A stretch of DNA of 64,000 bases from an uncultured Bacteroidaceae bacterium (GCA_934426255.1 CAKRYD010000005.1:1-64000); one strand, 5' to 3'. Positions 37,601 through 46,293 are shown, counted from the stretch's first letter. Made by a program: numbers and translations. The notes: a model not told the origin generated them from the letters alone.

Positions 37601-38508
37601 TCATCGTCTCCATGCACATACATACGTGCGGGACTGCCGCTGCTTGCCACGTTCCAATCTTCCAGCTTTGCCACACGTTCCACTCCGTCGAGGCCGTCTT
37701 TGGCATGCAGATCTTCAGCCATCCATAGTTGGTCGCCTACGCGTACGATGGTATAGTTGTATCCGTCAGCGTCCTCACAGCGGAAGAAGTCAAAGTAGAT
37801 GGGGTGAGAAGATCGTGGGGTATTCATTGTGATTGTGCGCATTTGGCCCGAACTGCCTGTGAATCTGAGCACATCGCCTACGGCATATTCAAGTTCTACT
37901 CTCTTAGGCTTATTGCTAATTTCTGTGATGAATGGAGAGCGGGTAAAGTCGTCAACGGTGGATGTCTCGGCGGATTGGCTGGTCTGCCAACTCAAATCAG
38001 CCATCAAAGATTCCGATGTGTTACCAGTCCATTTTATACTGCGCTTCAAACCCGGTGCCGTAGCTCTCACAATATATACGCCCTTGCCCAATGGTGGAAG
38101 GGTCACCGAGGCAGAATATGAGGATACTTGCAGTCGTGTCTGCCATGCGAGACGCCCATCTATCGTATAGATGGCGAGCTGTACATCGGAAGGTCGCTTT
38201 AAGCTTACTTGCAGTTTGCCGCCTGTAATTCGCAGGTCTCCGCTTTGTTCGTGGATGGCACTATTAATGGCCGTGAGGTCCTCTTTGGATTTGAGCAGCA
38301 GGGTGTCCTGTCCTTGAAGAGATGCGCTCTTACCATTGGAGAGGTTCTCTACAACGACCCCGTCAACAGTGGCAGTTTCACCGCGTCCGGCAAATGTAAT
38401 CTTGTAAACAGGATGCCCAACATCGGCCCATGCAGCTATGGAGGAAAATAGTATGCCTGCTGCAGCAAAGCAAATGGTGAGATGCTTGAAAGTGTTGAAT
38501 TTCATCAT
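34606..38508 (-). CDS. Secreted FISUMP/FG-GAP multidomain protein
   Basis: A 1300-residue exported protein. The start is 38508 or 38505 (MMKFNTFKHL...SIAAWA, a signal peptide). Residues about 93-160 resemble a T9SS-tail-like beta module ending in LGKGVYIVRA, unusual because it is N-terminal rather than C-terminal. Residues about 248-440 are a FISUMP (Fibrobacter major paralogous) domain with GDQLWMAEDLHA and EGWTLPSQGEVDYLIGKLGG. Residues about 628-700 contain two FG-GAP/EF-hand-like calcium loops, DFNEDGVDDIVV and DINSDGVQDVLV. The rest is beta-rich, with a Ser-rich SSSSSGK region. No catalytic motif is seen; adhesion or extracellular matrix binding is likely. It lies directly downstream of a membrane AraC regulator on the same strand. 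Confidence 0.85.
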   Translation of the reverse strand: MMKFNTFKHLTICFAAAGILFSSIAAWADVGHPVYKITFAGRGETATVDGVVVENLSNGKSASLQGQDTLLLKSKEDLTAINSAIHEQSGDLRITGGKLQVSLKRPSDVQLAIYTIDGRLAWQTRLQVSSYSASVTLPPLGKGVYIVRATAPGLKRSIKWTGNTSESLMADLSWQTSQSAETSTVDDFTRSPFITEISNKPKRVELEYAVGDVLRFTGSSGQMRTITMNTPRSSHPIYFDFFRCEDADGYNYTIVRVGDQLWMAEDLHAKDGLDGVERVAKLEDWNVASSGSPARMYVHGDDDVYYTKAAALKALPEGWTLPSQGEVDYLIGKLGGYAKAGKAMKSRGREWPSQETGTDVYSLGLTPHGDLYKGTINVASQARYLLRSTKNLKPTSLVLQDGQDNVSIMTHLDNSVGFHVRGMRSAPSAYTPMMQRFDLLPKNMPTRVKGESNGPLGDTYTMKAGMQSVAFDFSGGQYRSSDMEKRSGILSCRDKNGRDPQNFDFHHNGFAEQNDGNTLRKMTAMTSPGGRQYIVEGKWSRPMRLWTQLINGKYKRTDSPDVFGNGTITLEFYGDSTLNYNQVKKVTLPNTYYYAPLAKNRLKYFLYDDENRTTESRIDYVQRHFQILSADFNEDGVDDIVVSVNGDVYIYDGAKLLNGQEKQSLLAHRSFRTNNPDAPVRIALGDINSDGVQDVLVMRATGRCWVSIYRNGDLDDEMASVEVSGDAGKTWFLDIKVGRVTNSVYPEIVTLMRNFSGTTIAKNATMNIYRYKPGASGNLETVPMTGNNVGSFRGYDGHIGNNNITLPYLRGQDKPCDIIVGADLWTWDAEQGKVKFVEQVLGFVDDTHWSILADHIIAADVKGTGQDGLYYFASWNSFDRNASRYNLTCMCDAWFEPKDNFDKEHKYTVTRQTYYDDKYFHYGKNGTRWENKGQLNQVELMWWFGGGDAEWCNSAALCAVNDRTMSKQLKFKSRTAAYSEPRIYAMLAAPPTYSYAESEQKPDYDFVTSWGYSRSSTTTTTQSSSISSSAILGFELEINAPITGQKIAGMDFTTKIQQECSSSSSSGKTITYSQQYEARDDDRVVMQVTPYTIYTYEIVKADNPDELGGDFIIAMPGQAKTIGLAAKEYQYLMADAPGTPDISQVFNHRIGDPYSYPASGKDIKSVGNVMWGNGREDDWVTTGSGGSVIREIALDESTSKTAGFTFGVESELVVTTGCVKAGAGFGYNNTNETTHTEGSGFAVSACVPGLASGDRNPNRTFFDWNLCWYKHTIDGQTFPVVNYIVRPKSRVANKAASSMK

Positions 38509-38564
38509 AAGAAAGAATTTGATTGTTGTAACGATTGCAAAACTATTCTTTCGTGTGTTGTGTG

Positions 38565-38633
38565 CTGTTGTTTTTCGTGTGGTGTTTTGTGTTTTCATCG
38601 CAAAAACAACAAAAATCATGCGAAAAACAACAG
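38565..38633. promoter_or_regulatory. Inverted repeat in FISUMP leader, possible operator
   Basis: CTGTTGTTTTTCG (38565-38577) and CGAAAAACAACAG (38621-38633) are a perfect 13-base inverted repeat separated by 43 bases. A third related copy, GCAAAAACAAC, starts at 38600. They lie between the -7 box at 38645 and the FISUMP start at 38508, so they fall in the transcribed leader. They could be operator half-sites for the adjacent AraC-type regulator, or a long leader hairpin. Confidence 0.55.
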
Positions 38634-38644
38634 ATTTGCCATCC

Positions 38645-38652
38645 CAAAATTA
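38645..38652 (-). promoter_or_regulatory. -7 box of FISUMP gene
   Basis: The minus strand reads TAATTTTG (TAnnTTTG). Used with the start at 38508, it implies a leader of about 130 bases, long enough to hold the inverted repeats. Confidence 0.45.
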
Positions 38653-38678
38653 GAGTTGCATCATAAGTGTAGTGGAAA

Positions 38679-39779
38679 CTACTTGTGTGTAGTATAGTTG
38701 TTTTTATAAGCTTGCGGAGTCATGCCCGCAAACTTACAGAATTCTTTATGGAAATTGCTTCGATCATTGAATCCAGCCTTTTCGTACACTTGTGACAACT
38801 TTATCGTAGCGTCAGTGACAATGAGTTTTTGTGCATACTGCAGGCGTAGACGCATTCTCCAGGAGCGGAAAGTCATGCCATACTCGCTGCGCATGTAGGC
38901 CGCAAGTTGTTGTCGTGTTACACCCAGTTGGTGTGCTATGAGGTCGGTACTGGTGTCGTTTTTCAGATAAAGTTTCTGTTCTATCCAATGGTCAAGAGCA
39001 ATCTTCAGCGCAGGCACGAAAGTTTTGATGTTGCATTCGGCCTGTTCTGCTCTTGTATGTTCTTCGGCTTCATAACCTGCAGCTTGCACAAAGAAAGGCC
39101 CGTCGGTAACATAGTTTACCATCGTGATGGCCACACTGAGATAATATATGGTGTAACATCCAACGAAGAAGTTATAGCCCAAAGTATTCATAGGCAGCGC
39201 GCTGATTGTTAGTGCTATAAGTCCTATGATCAGCGCACTGTAGAACATAAGCCGAACTGGATGGAGGTGTACGCCAACATCCTCGTCATAGTATTCTTCC
39301 AAATTGGTCTGTACATGATGTGCGAGTAGATGAAACATGCAAGTGTGAGCTACCAATTGTCCCGTGTAGGCCAGCAATGAAATTGGCCACAATATACGGT
39401 AAAGTAATGGAAAATATAGTTTTGAAAAGACCAAAAGCAAGCTGCATAGGATGACGACAGCAAGGATTAAGATGAATTTGCGTAATGAGAAGCTTGTAGG
39501 AGCAATGAGTGTTGAGGAAGTATAAGTGAAAAGCAGAGCCTGGAAGGAGGCTACACACAGGGTGACAAGAGAAAGAAGTTCCGTGTCCTTATCAGAGCTC
39601 TTGAAACAGCCAGATAAGGAGAGCAGGGCAAAGGTCGCAAACAGAATCCATCGTGCTCGTGAAAGTTTGCTCCACTGCTCTCCGTGCGGAATGCGTAGAA
39701 AGGCAAGTACCAGTGCAGCTGTGGCAATAATGGCAGAGGATGCGATAGAGAGGGCAAAATGCGTAAGCATAGTTATCAT
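38679..39779 (-). CDS. Membrane-bound AraC-family regulator
   Basis: A 366-residue transcription factor, starting at 39779 (MITMLTHFALSIASS) rather than 39896. Residues about 5-235 form six or seven membrane helices, for example LRKFILILAVVILCSLLLVF and FYSALIIGLIALTISALPM. The C-terminal 110 residues are an AraC-type DNA-binding domain with two helix-turn-helix units: STDLIAHQLGVTRQQLAAYM and KLSQVYEKAGFNDRSNFHKE, ending in the conserved MTPQAYKNN. Such membrane-linked AraC proteins sense an envelope signal and act near the membrane. It stands 170 bases upstream of the FISUMP gene on the same strand, so that gene is its most likely target. Confidence 0.88.
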   Translation of the reverse strand: MITMLTHFALSIASSAIIATAALVLAFLRIPHGEQWSKLSRARWILFATFALLSLSGCFKSSDKDTELLSLVTLCVASFQALLFTYTSSTLIAPTSFSLRKFILILAVVILCSLLLVFSKLYFPLLYRILWPISLLAYTGQLVAHTCMFHLLAHHVQTNLEEYYDEDVGVHLHPVRLMFYSALIIGLIALTISALPMNTLGYNFFVGCYTIYYLSVAITMVNYVTDGPFFVQAAGYEAEEHTRAEQAECNIKTFVPALKIALDHWIEQKLYLKNDTSTDLIAHQLGVTRQQLAAYMRSEYGMTFRSWRMRLRLQYAQKLIVTDATIKLSQVYEKAGFNDRSNFHKEFCKFAGMTPQAYKNNYTTHK

Positions 39780-39841
39780 ATCACAATGGTCGGGTGCAGT
39801 AGAGTACACGAGTCTTGTTCTTATTCCTTTTGTTTGATGTG

Positions 39842-39849
39842 CAAAAGTA
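39842..39849 (-). promoter_or_regulatory. -7 box of AraC regulator gene
   Basis: The minus strand reads TACTTTTG (TAnnTTTG), 62 bases upstream of the start at 39779. It lies inside the longer 39896 frame, which supports the shorter start. Confidence 0.5.
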
Positions 39850-40082
39850 CTAAAAAGGAGAGAATTGTATATGCTAATTCTTACCCTTAAGGCCAAGAAT
39901 GCATTGTATGATTGTGTTTCTCTAAGACTGTTTGCAGAAATAGGGCTGTAAATATTAAAGATACGGTAGAAAATTGTAAAACTAAGGCTTGGTTTTTAAA
40001 ATACAACGGAACACATGTAAATGAAAATAGAGCAGCTCCAATAAATCGCGACATATAGGGAAAGAACGCATTCTTATTTGTA
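39850..40082. other. Intergenic stretch with no gene recognised
   Basis: Between the AraC promoter and the btu-operon terminator the sequence is A/T rich. I find no coding frame with a plausible start and product, and no strong hairpin. Confidence 0.5.
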
Positions 40083-40127
40083 TAAAAAAACAGGGGAGGC
40101 ATTCAGCAGATGTGATGCTTCCCCTGT
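40083..40127 (-). terminator. Rho-independent terminator of btu operon
   Basis: ACAGGGGAGGCAT and ATGCTTCCCCTGT form a 13-bp stem with a single G-T pair and a 12-base loop. On the minus strand it is followed by TTTTTTTATAC. It lies 44 bases past the last gene of the operon. Confidence 0.88.
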
Positions 40128-40171
40128 CAGGATAGTAAGGTCAACTCAAAGTCGGCTTAGTATGTAACGTG

Positions 40172-41836
40172 CTACTTGACGAGGACTTTACGGACTGTGC
40201 CGTTGCTCATGCGGATGATGTTGATGCCTTTTTGCGGAGCGCTGATGCGCTTGCCGTCGGCACCGAAGCGGGCGATTTCTTGGGCTTCGTCTGTGGTGGC
40301 ACTCTGTATGCCGGTGGCGGGAGTTACACTGACGGTAAACGAGGTTTCGGCCAGCTTGCCGTTTGAATTGACTTTAAGGGTGACGGTGGCCTTGCCTTCT
40401 TTTTTTGATGCAATAGTGAGGCTGCCGTTTTGCACCCGGGCTTCCAGGACGTTTTGATCACTGACGTTTTTGACTGTCTTTACGATGGCGGCATCGGCAT
40501 TGTCGGCATCCGTTGCAAGGTTTTTCAGATCTATCGTGGCAGTCTTGCCCATTTCAAGGCTGATGTCGCCGATGGGTTGGGCAATGACGGGCGCTTCATT
40601 GTCGGGAAATACGGGTATGGAGGGAAACCAATAGTTGGAAATCATGCTGTAGTCGGCAATCTTGTTGCCGTCCTTGTCGGTCTTGCGGGTGATATAGGTG
40701 TTGTCGCCATAGTCATGATAGAGCGACATGTAGAGGTTGCCGGTGACGGGGTGGGGACGCATGGAGCAGCCGTAGAGTTTCCATCCCTCGTTGTCGACGG
40801 TTTCGAGGTCGATGATTTTGGTTGTTCGGCCGGTGTTGATGTCGTATTTGAATATCTGGGTGTTGCTGAACCATGAGCTGGAGCCGCCGTTCCAGTAGAG
40901 GACGTTTTCGGTGTTGGAGGCACAGAACCCATCGGGTGTCCAGGCATACCAGGAGTTGGCGGGCGGATACAGACCGTCTTCGGGGTTGATGTAAACGACT
41001 TGGGTTTCCAATGAATGGGGGTCGATTTTTACGAGAAACGGCAGAGTCGCTCCCGATCCGCCGCTGCCTTCGGCTACCGGAACCCAAATGTTGCCGTCTT
41101 TAGACAGGGCGATGCTCGAACCCGGATAGGGCAGCGAGTTTTTGTTGCCGGTGTCGATTTTCGCATCGTCGGCAAGGTAGGCGTTGAACTTGTCAGTGAT
41201 GGCGGTGAAGTCAATGATTTTCGCAACTTTGTCTGTGGCAGGGTCGATCACCAGCACGCCTTCCGACTGATGCACGGCAAAGACATAGTCGTCTACTCTG
41301 ACCATGCTCCCCACCTGGCCGGTATAGAGGCTCGTATTGTCACTGATGCCTTCTACTTTCCCGGTCACTTGCAGGGACTGGGTGTTAAAGATGTAGATGC
41401 CATTGGTGGTGCCGATGTAGACTTTGTTTTCGTCTACTCCGAGGCAGCTGCGTCCGTCGGCAATGCTCTTGCCGTCTTTTTCTGCAATGAAGGGAAGCTG
41501 GCAGATGATTTTCATGGTTTTGGCATCGCATACGGTGAAACGGCCGCCGGTTACATCGGCTCCCGGGTCTTTTTCCTGTTTGGCTACGAAGTAGAAGCGG
41601 TCACCGTAGATCTGGCCGTATTGATTGGTGCATCCCAATTCTTTGCCAGGGTTTTCTTTCTGTACCACACGGTAGGTCCATTCTCCTTCGTCGGAAAGGA
41701 AGTTGACGGTGGAATTCTGATGGCCGTACCAGTCTTCATTGACGATGAAGACGCCTTTTGAATAGTTGTTGCTTTCTTGAGCAAACGCTAATGTCGTGCA
41801 TAGGAGCACTGACAACAAAGAGTAGATTTTCTTCAT
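40172..41836 (-). CDS. Secreted DUF5074-type beta-propeller protein in B12 operon
   Basis: A 554-residue protein with signal peptide MKKIYSLLSVLLCTTLAFA. Residues about 25-410 are a YncE/DUF5074-like beta-propeller, with blades around GVFIVNEDWYGHQNSTVNFL, GQIYGDRFYFVAKQE and GSSIALSKDGNIWVPV. A bacterial Ig-like segment follows (about 415-510), then a tail resembling a secretion module (RFGADGKRISAPQKGINIIR). The propeller is related in type to the BtuG-like protein of the same operon. It is the last gene behind the cobalamin riboswitch, 30 bases after its neighbour. A role in corrinoid binding is inferred from the operon only. Confidence 0.8.
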   Translation of the reverse strand: MKKIYSLLSVLLCTTLAFAQESNNYSKGVFIVNEDWYGHQNSTVNFLSDEGEWTYRVVQKENPGKELGCTNQYGQIYGDRFYFVAKQEKDPGADVTGGRFTVCDAKTMKIICQLPFIAEKDGKSIADGRSCLGVDENKVYIGTTNGIYIFNTQSLQVTGKVEGISDNTSLYTGQVGSMVRVDDYVFAVHQSEGVLVIDPATDKVAKIIDFTAITDKFNAYLADDAKIDTGNKNSLPYPGSSIALSKDGNIWVPVAEGSGGSGATLPFLVKIDPHSLETQVVYINPEDGLYPPANSWYAWTPDGFCASNTENVLYWNGGSSSWFSNTQIFKYDINTGRTTKIIDLETVDNEGWKLYGCSMRPHPVTGNLYMSLYHDYGDNTYITRKTDKDGNKIADYSMISNYWFPSIPVFPDNEAPVIAQPIGDISLEMGKTATIDLKNLATDADNADAAIVKTVKNVSDQNVLEARVQNGSLTIASKKEGKATVTLKVNSNGKLAETSFTVSVTPATGIQSATTDEAQEIARFGADGKRISAPQKGINIIRMSNGTVRKVLVK

Positions 41837-41866
41837 GTTTACATGTTTTTGTGATGAATATTTGGG

Positions 41867-43123
41867 TTAATGATTGCTTTGTGTCGCACTGTCGTCCAGA
41901 GGATCGTCGGGTATGGAGGATTTGATTTCGATATGGAGGTCGCGTGCTCTTGCCACCTCGGTGGATGTTTCTCCCAGCCATCCGCACGACTGTCTGACTC
42001 CGGTATAGACGCGGATGAAGTCGATGCCCGGCAAATGAACGGGGGTGCCGTCCTTGTTGACCGCCCATGAAATGTCGAACGAACAGAGGTCGGTATATTC
42101 GTTGGGATGGTTGTCTGCATATCCCCAGGGGTAGGAGTAGAGCACGTAGTAGGAGCCGCTGCCACTTTCGTCTATGCCGTTGCCGGCAAGCAGGGAGCCA
42201 CGGAATGTCAGTTGGTCTTCCGACATCCATTCGGGATAATAGTTTTGCGGGTGGTAGATGTTTTTGGCGATGAATCCCTTGCCTTCGCGGTTGTCGCTCC
42301 ACGCCACATAGGCGGTATCGGTGAGGAAGCCTGTCTTGTCGCCGACGGGCGTATGATTGTCGGGTCTGCTGTAGGTGATCTGATAGTTTTTGAGAGTTGA
42401 TGGCTTATAGTATTCGCTGCCGGCCAGTTCATACCATTCGTCATCGTCTGCTTTTCCGTTGCAGTTTCGGTCGAAAGCCACCATCACGATGCCCGGCTCG
42501 GATGAGCCTCCTTTTCTTTCGAGAAAGTCGGGCACATCGCTGTAGAAGGCGTTCCCTTTGATATAGAAGTCTTTTTTGCCGGGCACATTGATTACTGTAT
42601 GGTCGAATCCGAAGGTGACATATCCTCCATAGGCACCGAGCGTAATCATTACATCGTTCGAAAGGTCGTCTTCTGCTTTTTGGCGCATGGTCTCTTCCGT
42701 GTCGCCTTTTTCATATACGGGCATGGTGTTGACAAATTGTCCCGGAGCCGGTCGATATTCGTAGACTTTGGCCGTGTAGGGGCTGTATTCCGTTTCTTCG
42801 TGAAGAACGGTCACAGTGAGCGGTTGCTCATAGCCGCGTTGGCCGTCATCAAGTGAAAAGGTAAGATGGTAGGTGCCTTCTTTTTCGGCAAGGAAAACAT
42901 ATTCTCTCTCTGTTGAAAGCAGGCTGTCTTGTCCGTTGGCCAAATGTAGGGTCCACCTGTAGCTGTTGCCTTGGTAGGCCGGTGACAGCTTCAGCTTGCG
43001 CATGCGTTCTATGTAGTAGTTGCTGTTGAGTCCTGACGATACATTCTCGATGCCGCTGCGACAGCTTGAACCAAGCACGGCGGACAACAGAAACAGAAGA
43101 AATAACTTGACAAACTTGTTCAT
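41867..43123 (-). CDS. B12-operon lipoprotein with PKD-like N-terminus
   Basis: A 418-residue protein with signal peptide MNKFVKLFLLFLLSAVLGSSC and a probable lipidated Cys near residue 21. Residues about 40-110 look like a PKD/Ig beta domain (YRWTLHLANGQDSLLSTERE). The remainder contains GAYGGYVTFGFDHTVINV and a calcium-loop-like FDRNCNGKADDDEWYEL, then a VARARDLHIEI end. I do not know a characterised relative by name, but such proteins accompany BtuB/BtuG in gut Bacteroidales. It is the third gene of the riboswitch-controlled operon, starting 9 bases after the BtuG-like gene ends. Surface corrinoid capture is the likely theme. Confidence 0.75.
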   Translation of the reverse strand: MNKFVKLFLLFLLSAVLGSSCRSGIENVSSGLNSNYYIERMRKLKLSPAYQGNSYRWTLHLANGQDSLLSTEREYVFLAEKEGTYHLTFSLDDGQRGYEQPLTVTVLHEETEYSPYTAKVYEYRPAPGQFVNTMPVYEKGDTEETMRQKAEDDLSNDVMITLGAYGGYVTFGFDHTVINVPGKKDFYIKGNAFYSDVPDFLERKGGSSEPGIVMVAFDRNCNGKADDDEWYELAGSEYYKPSTLKNYQITYSRPDNHTPVGDKTGFLTDTAYVAWSDNREGKGFIAKNIYHPQNYYPEWMSEDQLTFRGSLLAGNGIDESGSGSYYVLYSYPWGYADNHPNEYTDLCSFDISWAVNKDGTPVHLPGIDFIRVYTGVRQSCGWLGETSTEVARARDLHIEIKSSIPDDPLDDSATQSNH

Positions 43124-43132
43124 GATTCTTGA

Positions 43133-44284
43133 TTATCTTTTCAGGAAGCACATGTGGGCCGGAATGTCACCGGTGCGCACGCTCCATTTGCGCACACCGT
43201 CGGGGCTATAGCAGTGAAGGACACCGCTTGATACGTAGTTTTTGGCATCTGTTACGTAGATTTCGCGTGTTTCCGGGTGAATAGTAATGCCGTATGGTAT
43301 GGTGATATCCTTTTCTGTGCCATCGGTAATAAAACTGTCGCTGACTTGTTTTTTTGTCTTTGTGTTGACAATTCCGTACGTCACAGTGTTTGATTGGGTG
43401 TAGTTGTTCCATTCTGTAGAATAATAGTAAAGCGAATCGCCGCTGATGCAAAAATTGGAACAAGGAATGTCGAGGGTGTCGGTAACTTGCATTTCATTGC
43501 GTCCTTTCTTTTTTGACAGCACAAAGAGTTTGGAAGGGATTCCTTGGTAGTCGCCGCGTGAAGTAACCCAAAGCTTTCCTTCATTGTCGGCTTTTATATG
43601 GTGCAGGTTGATGGCTACAGGTATTTTTTCTACCTGTTTGAATCCGTCAATCTCGACAACGGAAACCGTGTTGTCGTAATTGGGAGCCATGTATCCGCCC
43701 GAGTTAGCCACATAAATGTAGTCGCCGACTATTTCCAGTTCGTCGGGCTGATAGCCCACGGTGCATTTGGCTGTAGCTTTCAGCGTGAGCGTGTCGATTT
43801 TGTAGACGGCACCTTTTACGGCGTTTGGATTGTTCAGCTGCACAGGGCCTACGTAAGAGGATACATAGGCAAAGCCGCGATGGAAACGGATATAGCGGCA
43901 ATTGGGAATGTTGACTTGTCCTATGCGTTTGCCGGTGCGGGCATCCATCACCTCAATCTTGTTGGAGCAATTGACTACGACATAGAGACGGGAACCATAA
44001 ATGCGGATGTCATTGCCTACGTCGCCCAGCTCCTTTATTATATTAGGGTTGCGTTCGGAATAGAGATTGCGGACATAGTAGCCGTGGACATAATCCAAAT
44101 AATCGAGCGTACATTTGTTGGAGCCCATGTTGCCTTCGTTGACGAGATACATGCCTATGATTCTTTGGCCATCTTTCATCCCGATAGGGATTACTTCGTA
44201 TTGGGTTGGAACTACGACTTCATCTTCCCGGCATGCGGCAGCCAGAAGCGATATCAGAAGTGCGAAAACTACTTTTTTTGTCAT
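43133..44284 (-). CDS. btuG: BtuG-like surface beta-propeller lipoprotein
   Basis: A 383-residue lipoprotein. The signal peptide ends LLAAAC and is followed by REDE, an acidic stretch like the surface-export signal of Bacteroidetes lipoproteins. The body is a seven-bladed YncE/DUF5074-type propeller, with blades such as GMYLVNEGNMGSNKCTLDYL, GNDIRIYGSRLYVVVNCSNK and GDYIYVANSGGYMAPNYDNT. In gut Bacteroides the BtuG family binds cobalamin very tightly at the cell surface and hands it to the BtuB receptor. Here the start codon overlaps the BtuB stop by four bases (ATGA), giving tight coupling. The symbol is assigned by family and context. Confidence 0.8.
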   Translation of the reverse strand: MTKKVVFALLISLLAAACREDEVVVPTQYEVIPIGMKDGQRIIGMYLVNEGNMGSNKCTLDYLDYVHGYYVRNLYSERNPNIIKELGDVGNDIRIYGSRLYVVVNCSNKIEVMDARTGKRIGQVNIPNCRYIRFHRGFAYVSSYVGPVQLNNPNAVKGAVYKIDTLTLKATAKCTVGYQPDELEIVGDYIYVANSGGYMAPNYDNTVSVVEIDGFKQVEKIPVAINLHHIKADNEGKLWVTSRGDYQGIPSKLFVLSKKKGRNEMQVTDTLDIPCSNFCISGDSLYYYSTEWNNYTQSNTVTYGIVNTKTKKQVSDSFITDGTEKDITIPYGITIHPETREIYVTDAKNYVSSGVLHCYSPDGVRKWSVRTGDIPAHMCFLKR

Positions 44285-46293
44285 AGTTCGAAGCTGAATG
44301 TTATCCGATAGTTGCGTTTCGGCATGGGATAGTTGAGTATCACATCGTAGTCCTGGCTGAACACATTGTTGATTTCAAGAGTGATCTTGGCCGTATATTT
44401 GTTCCAGCTGAGGGATTTTACCAAAGAGATATCACTTGTGTACCATGGCTGCGTATGGTTGTAAATGATGTTTTCTTGTTGGTTGTATCGCTCGCCGGTA
44501 TAGATGAAACTGTAGTTGAAATTCCAGGATTTCCATTCGGCTTGCAATATGGCAGAACCGCTGTGCCATGGAATGTAAGGAATCTGATCGCGATAGTAAG
44601 TGTCGGATTTTTGGGTGACATCGATAGCTTCCTGATAAGTGTACTGAATTTTTCCACGCACGAACAGTTCGTCAATGGGGTTGACTGTCATGTTGGCTGA
44701 AATATCGGCACCTTTAATCCTTACCCGCCCGAGGTTGAGCATTGTCCAGCGAAACTGCGCTCCTTTCGGGTAAGCAATTATTTTATCATGCACAAAATTG
44801 CGGTAGCCGTCAACCTGAATGCCCCATTCCGTCAGGAAACCCTTGCGGCGTTTGCTTGTATAGCTTAGGCCAAGGTCGTATTGTGTGGTGCTTTCGGGCT
44901 TGAGCCGTGCATTTCCCATTTCAGCGTAGTAGAGATCGTTGAATGTTGGCATGCGAAAGCTCCTTTTGGCGAAGCCGCGCAGGACGAGTCCGCAATGCTT
45001 GAAGGGGCGGTAGGAGAGAAACAGAGCCGGTGTCCATACCTTTTTGTCGTCGGGTGATTGGGCCAGCCGCGTAATGTCGTGTATGTAACTGAGTGCCATG
45101 CTTCCCTGTGCTTTCAAAGGTCCGACATGCAGGGCTGTGGCCAACGAACCGAGATGTGTCCAACGGGTGGGGTATACAAACCCGATCATGTCGGCATCCA
45201 TTTGATTCCATTGCAAATCGTATGCAGCCGAGATGTCCCACGTGCGAGTAATGTTGTAGAGGTGTGAAGTGGAAAGATAAAGCTCTTTCTGCCGATAAAT
45301 ATTGTCTATTCGTGCAACTGTGGTGTCCTTGTTTACATATTTAGTAAGGTAATAGGCATATTTCCCTGTGAACTGTGCATGATATCTTTTGCCGAAATCC
45401 TTGACGATGCGTCCTTGGGCGAAAGAGTTGTTGTCCCAGATGCGTTCACCCCGTCGCCAGACATTGTTTACAATGGCACCGGGCACCCCACGTTCGGATG
45501 TATAATTATAGGCTTTGAACATCCACGAACCTTGCTGCAAATCACCGAACAATGAGCCTTCAAGCCGTGTTGCCCGAATGTCTCCGTTTTGTCTGACAGC
45601 AGTGGTGTCGTAGACTATTTCTCCGGTTTTTACCGCGCGCCGCTTGTAGCGGAATTTGTATTTTCCGCTGCTGCTTACCCATTCCCCACTGAATGAAGCC
45701 TTTACTTTTTCGGAAAATTTGAAGTCCATGAGCAATGACGGATTGACCAAGTCGAATGAACCGCTTTTCAGTGTGGCTTTGAAGTGATAATCCTTCACAT
45801 CATCGAATACGGGCTTTCGTGTCCATAGATATACGGAACCGGCCGATGCAAAGTCCTTAGCAGGTTGGAATATTTCGCTTTTTTGACCGTTGTAGAGCTG
45901 TATTTCCTGCATGTTGTCCAATGAAAACATACCAAGATCCACTTGCCCGTTTTGAGCATTCGAAAGCTGTATGCCGTCATAGAATACGCCAACATGGTTG
46001 GTGCCCATGCTTCGTATATTAATGGTCTTGATGCCGCCTATGCCACCATAGTCTTTTATCTGGACACCCGAAAAATAGCGCAGAGCATCGGCTACGTTTA
46101 AGCTATTCATGCGTTGAAGTTCCTTCCCGCGTAAACGTTGGGAGGGGATGGTTTCATTTCGGCGTGTGGCAGTTACTACCACTTCTTTCAATCGCTTCTC
46201 TGTACTATCAGACAGTACGGGCTCTTGTGCCGAAGTGGCAATAAAAGGAATAAGCAACAATAAAACGGCAATACGGCTTCTACTTCTATACAT
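44281..46293 (-). CDS. btuB: TonB-dependent vitamin B12 receptor BtuB
   Basis: A 670-residue outer-membrane receptor. The true start is 46293 (MYRSRSRIAVLLLLIPFIATSAQ, a signal peptide); the longer frame to 46434 runs into the riboswitch. The plug domain shows a TonB-box-like EVVVTATRR, then VADALRYFSGVQIKDYGGIGGIKTINIRSMG, followed by a 22-strand barrel ending in aromatic YRITFSFEL. It has no N-terminal carboxypeptidase-like domain, so it is BtuB-like and not a SusC type. Together with the riboswitch and the BtuG-like lipoprotein this identifies corrinoid uptake with good confidence. Confidence 0.9.
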   Translation of the reverse strand: MYRSRSRIAVLLLLIPFIATSAQEPVLSDSTEKRLKEVVVTATRRNETIPSQRLRGKELQRMNSLNVADALRYFSGVQIKDYGGIGGIKTINIRSMGTNHVGVFYDGIQLSNAQNGQVDLGMFSLDNMQEIQLYNGQKSEIFQPAKDFASAGSVYLWTRKPVFDDVKDYHFKATLKSGSFDLVNPSLLMDFKFSEKVKASFSGEWVSSSGKYKFRYKRRAVKTGEIVYDTTAVRQNGDIRATRLEGSLFGDLQQGSWMFKAYNYTSERGVPGAIVNNVWRRGERIWDNNSFAQGRIVKDFGKRYHAQFTGKYAYYLTKYVNKDTTVARIDNIYRQKELYLSTSHLYNITRTWDISAAYDLQWNQMDADMIGFVYPTRWTHLGSLATALHVGPLKAQGSMALSYIHDITRLAQSPDDKKVWTPALFLSYRPFKHCGLVLRGFAKRSFRMPTFNDLYYAEMGNARLKPESTTQYDLGLSYTSKRRKGFLTEWGIQVDGYRNFVHDKIIAYPKGAQFRWTMLNLGRVRIKGADISANMTVNPIDELFVRGKIQYTYQEAIDVTQKSDTYYRDQIPYIPWHSGSAILQAEWKSWNFNYSFIYTGERYNQQENIIYNHTQPWYTSDISLVKSLSWNKYTAKITLEINNVFSQDYDVILNYPMPKRNYRITFSFEL

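Noticed and set aside
38679..39896. AraC regulator starting at 39896
   Set aside because: The extra 39 residues are basic and unrelated to the family, and the likely -7 box lies inside them.
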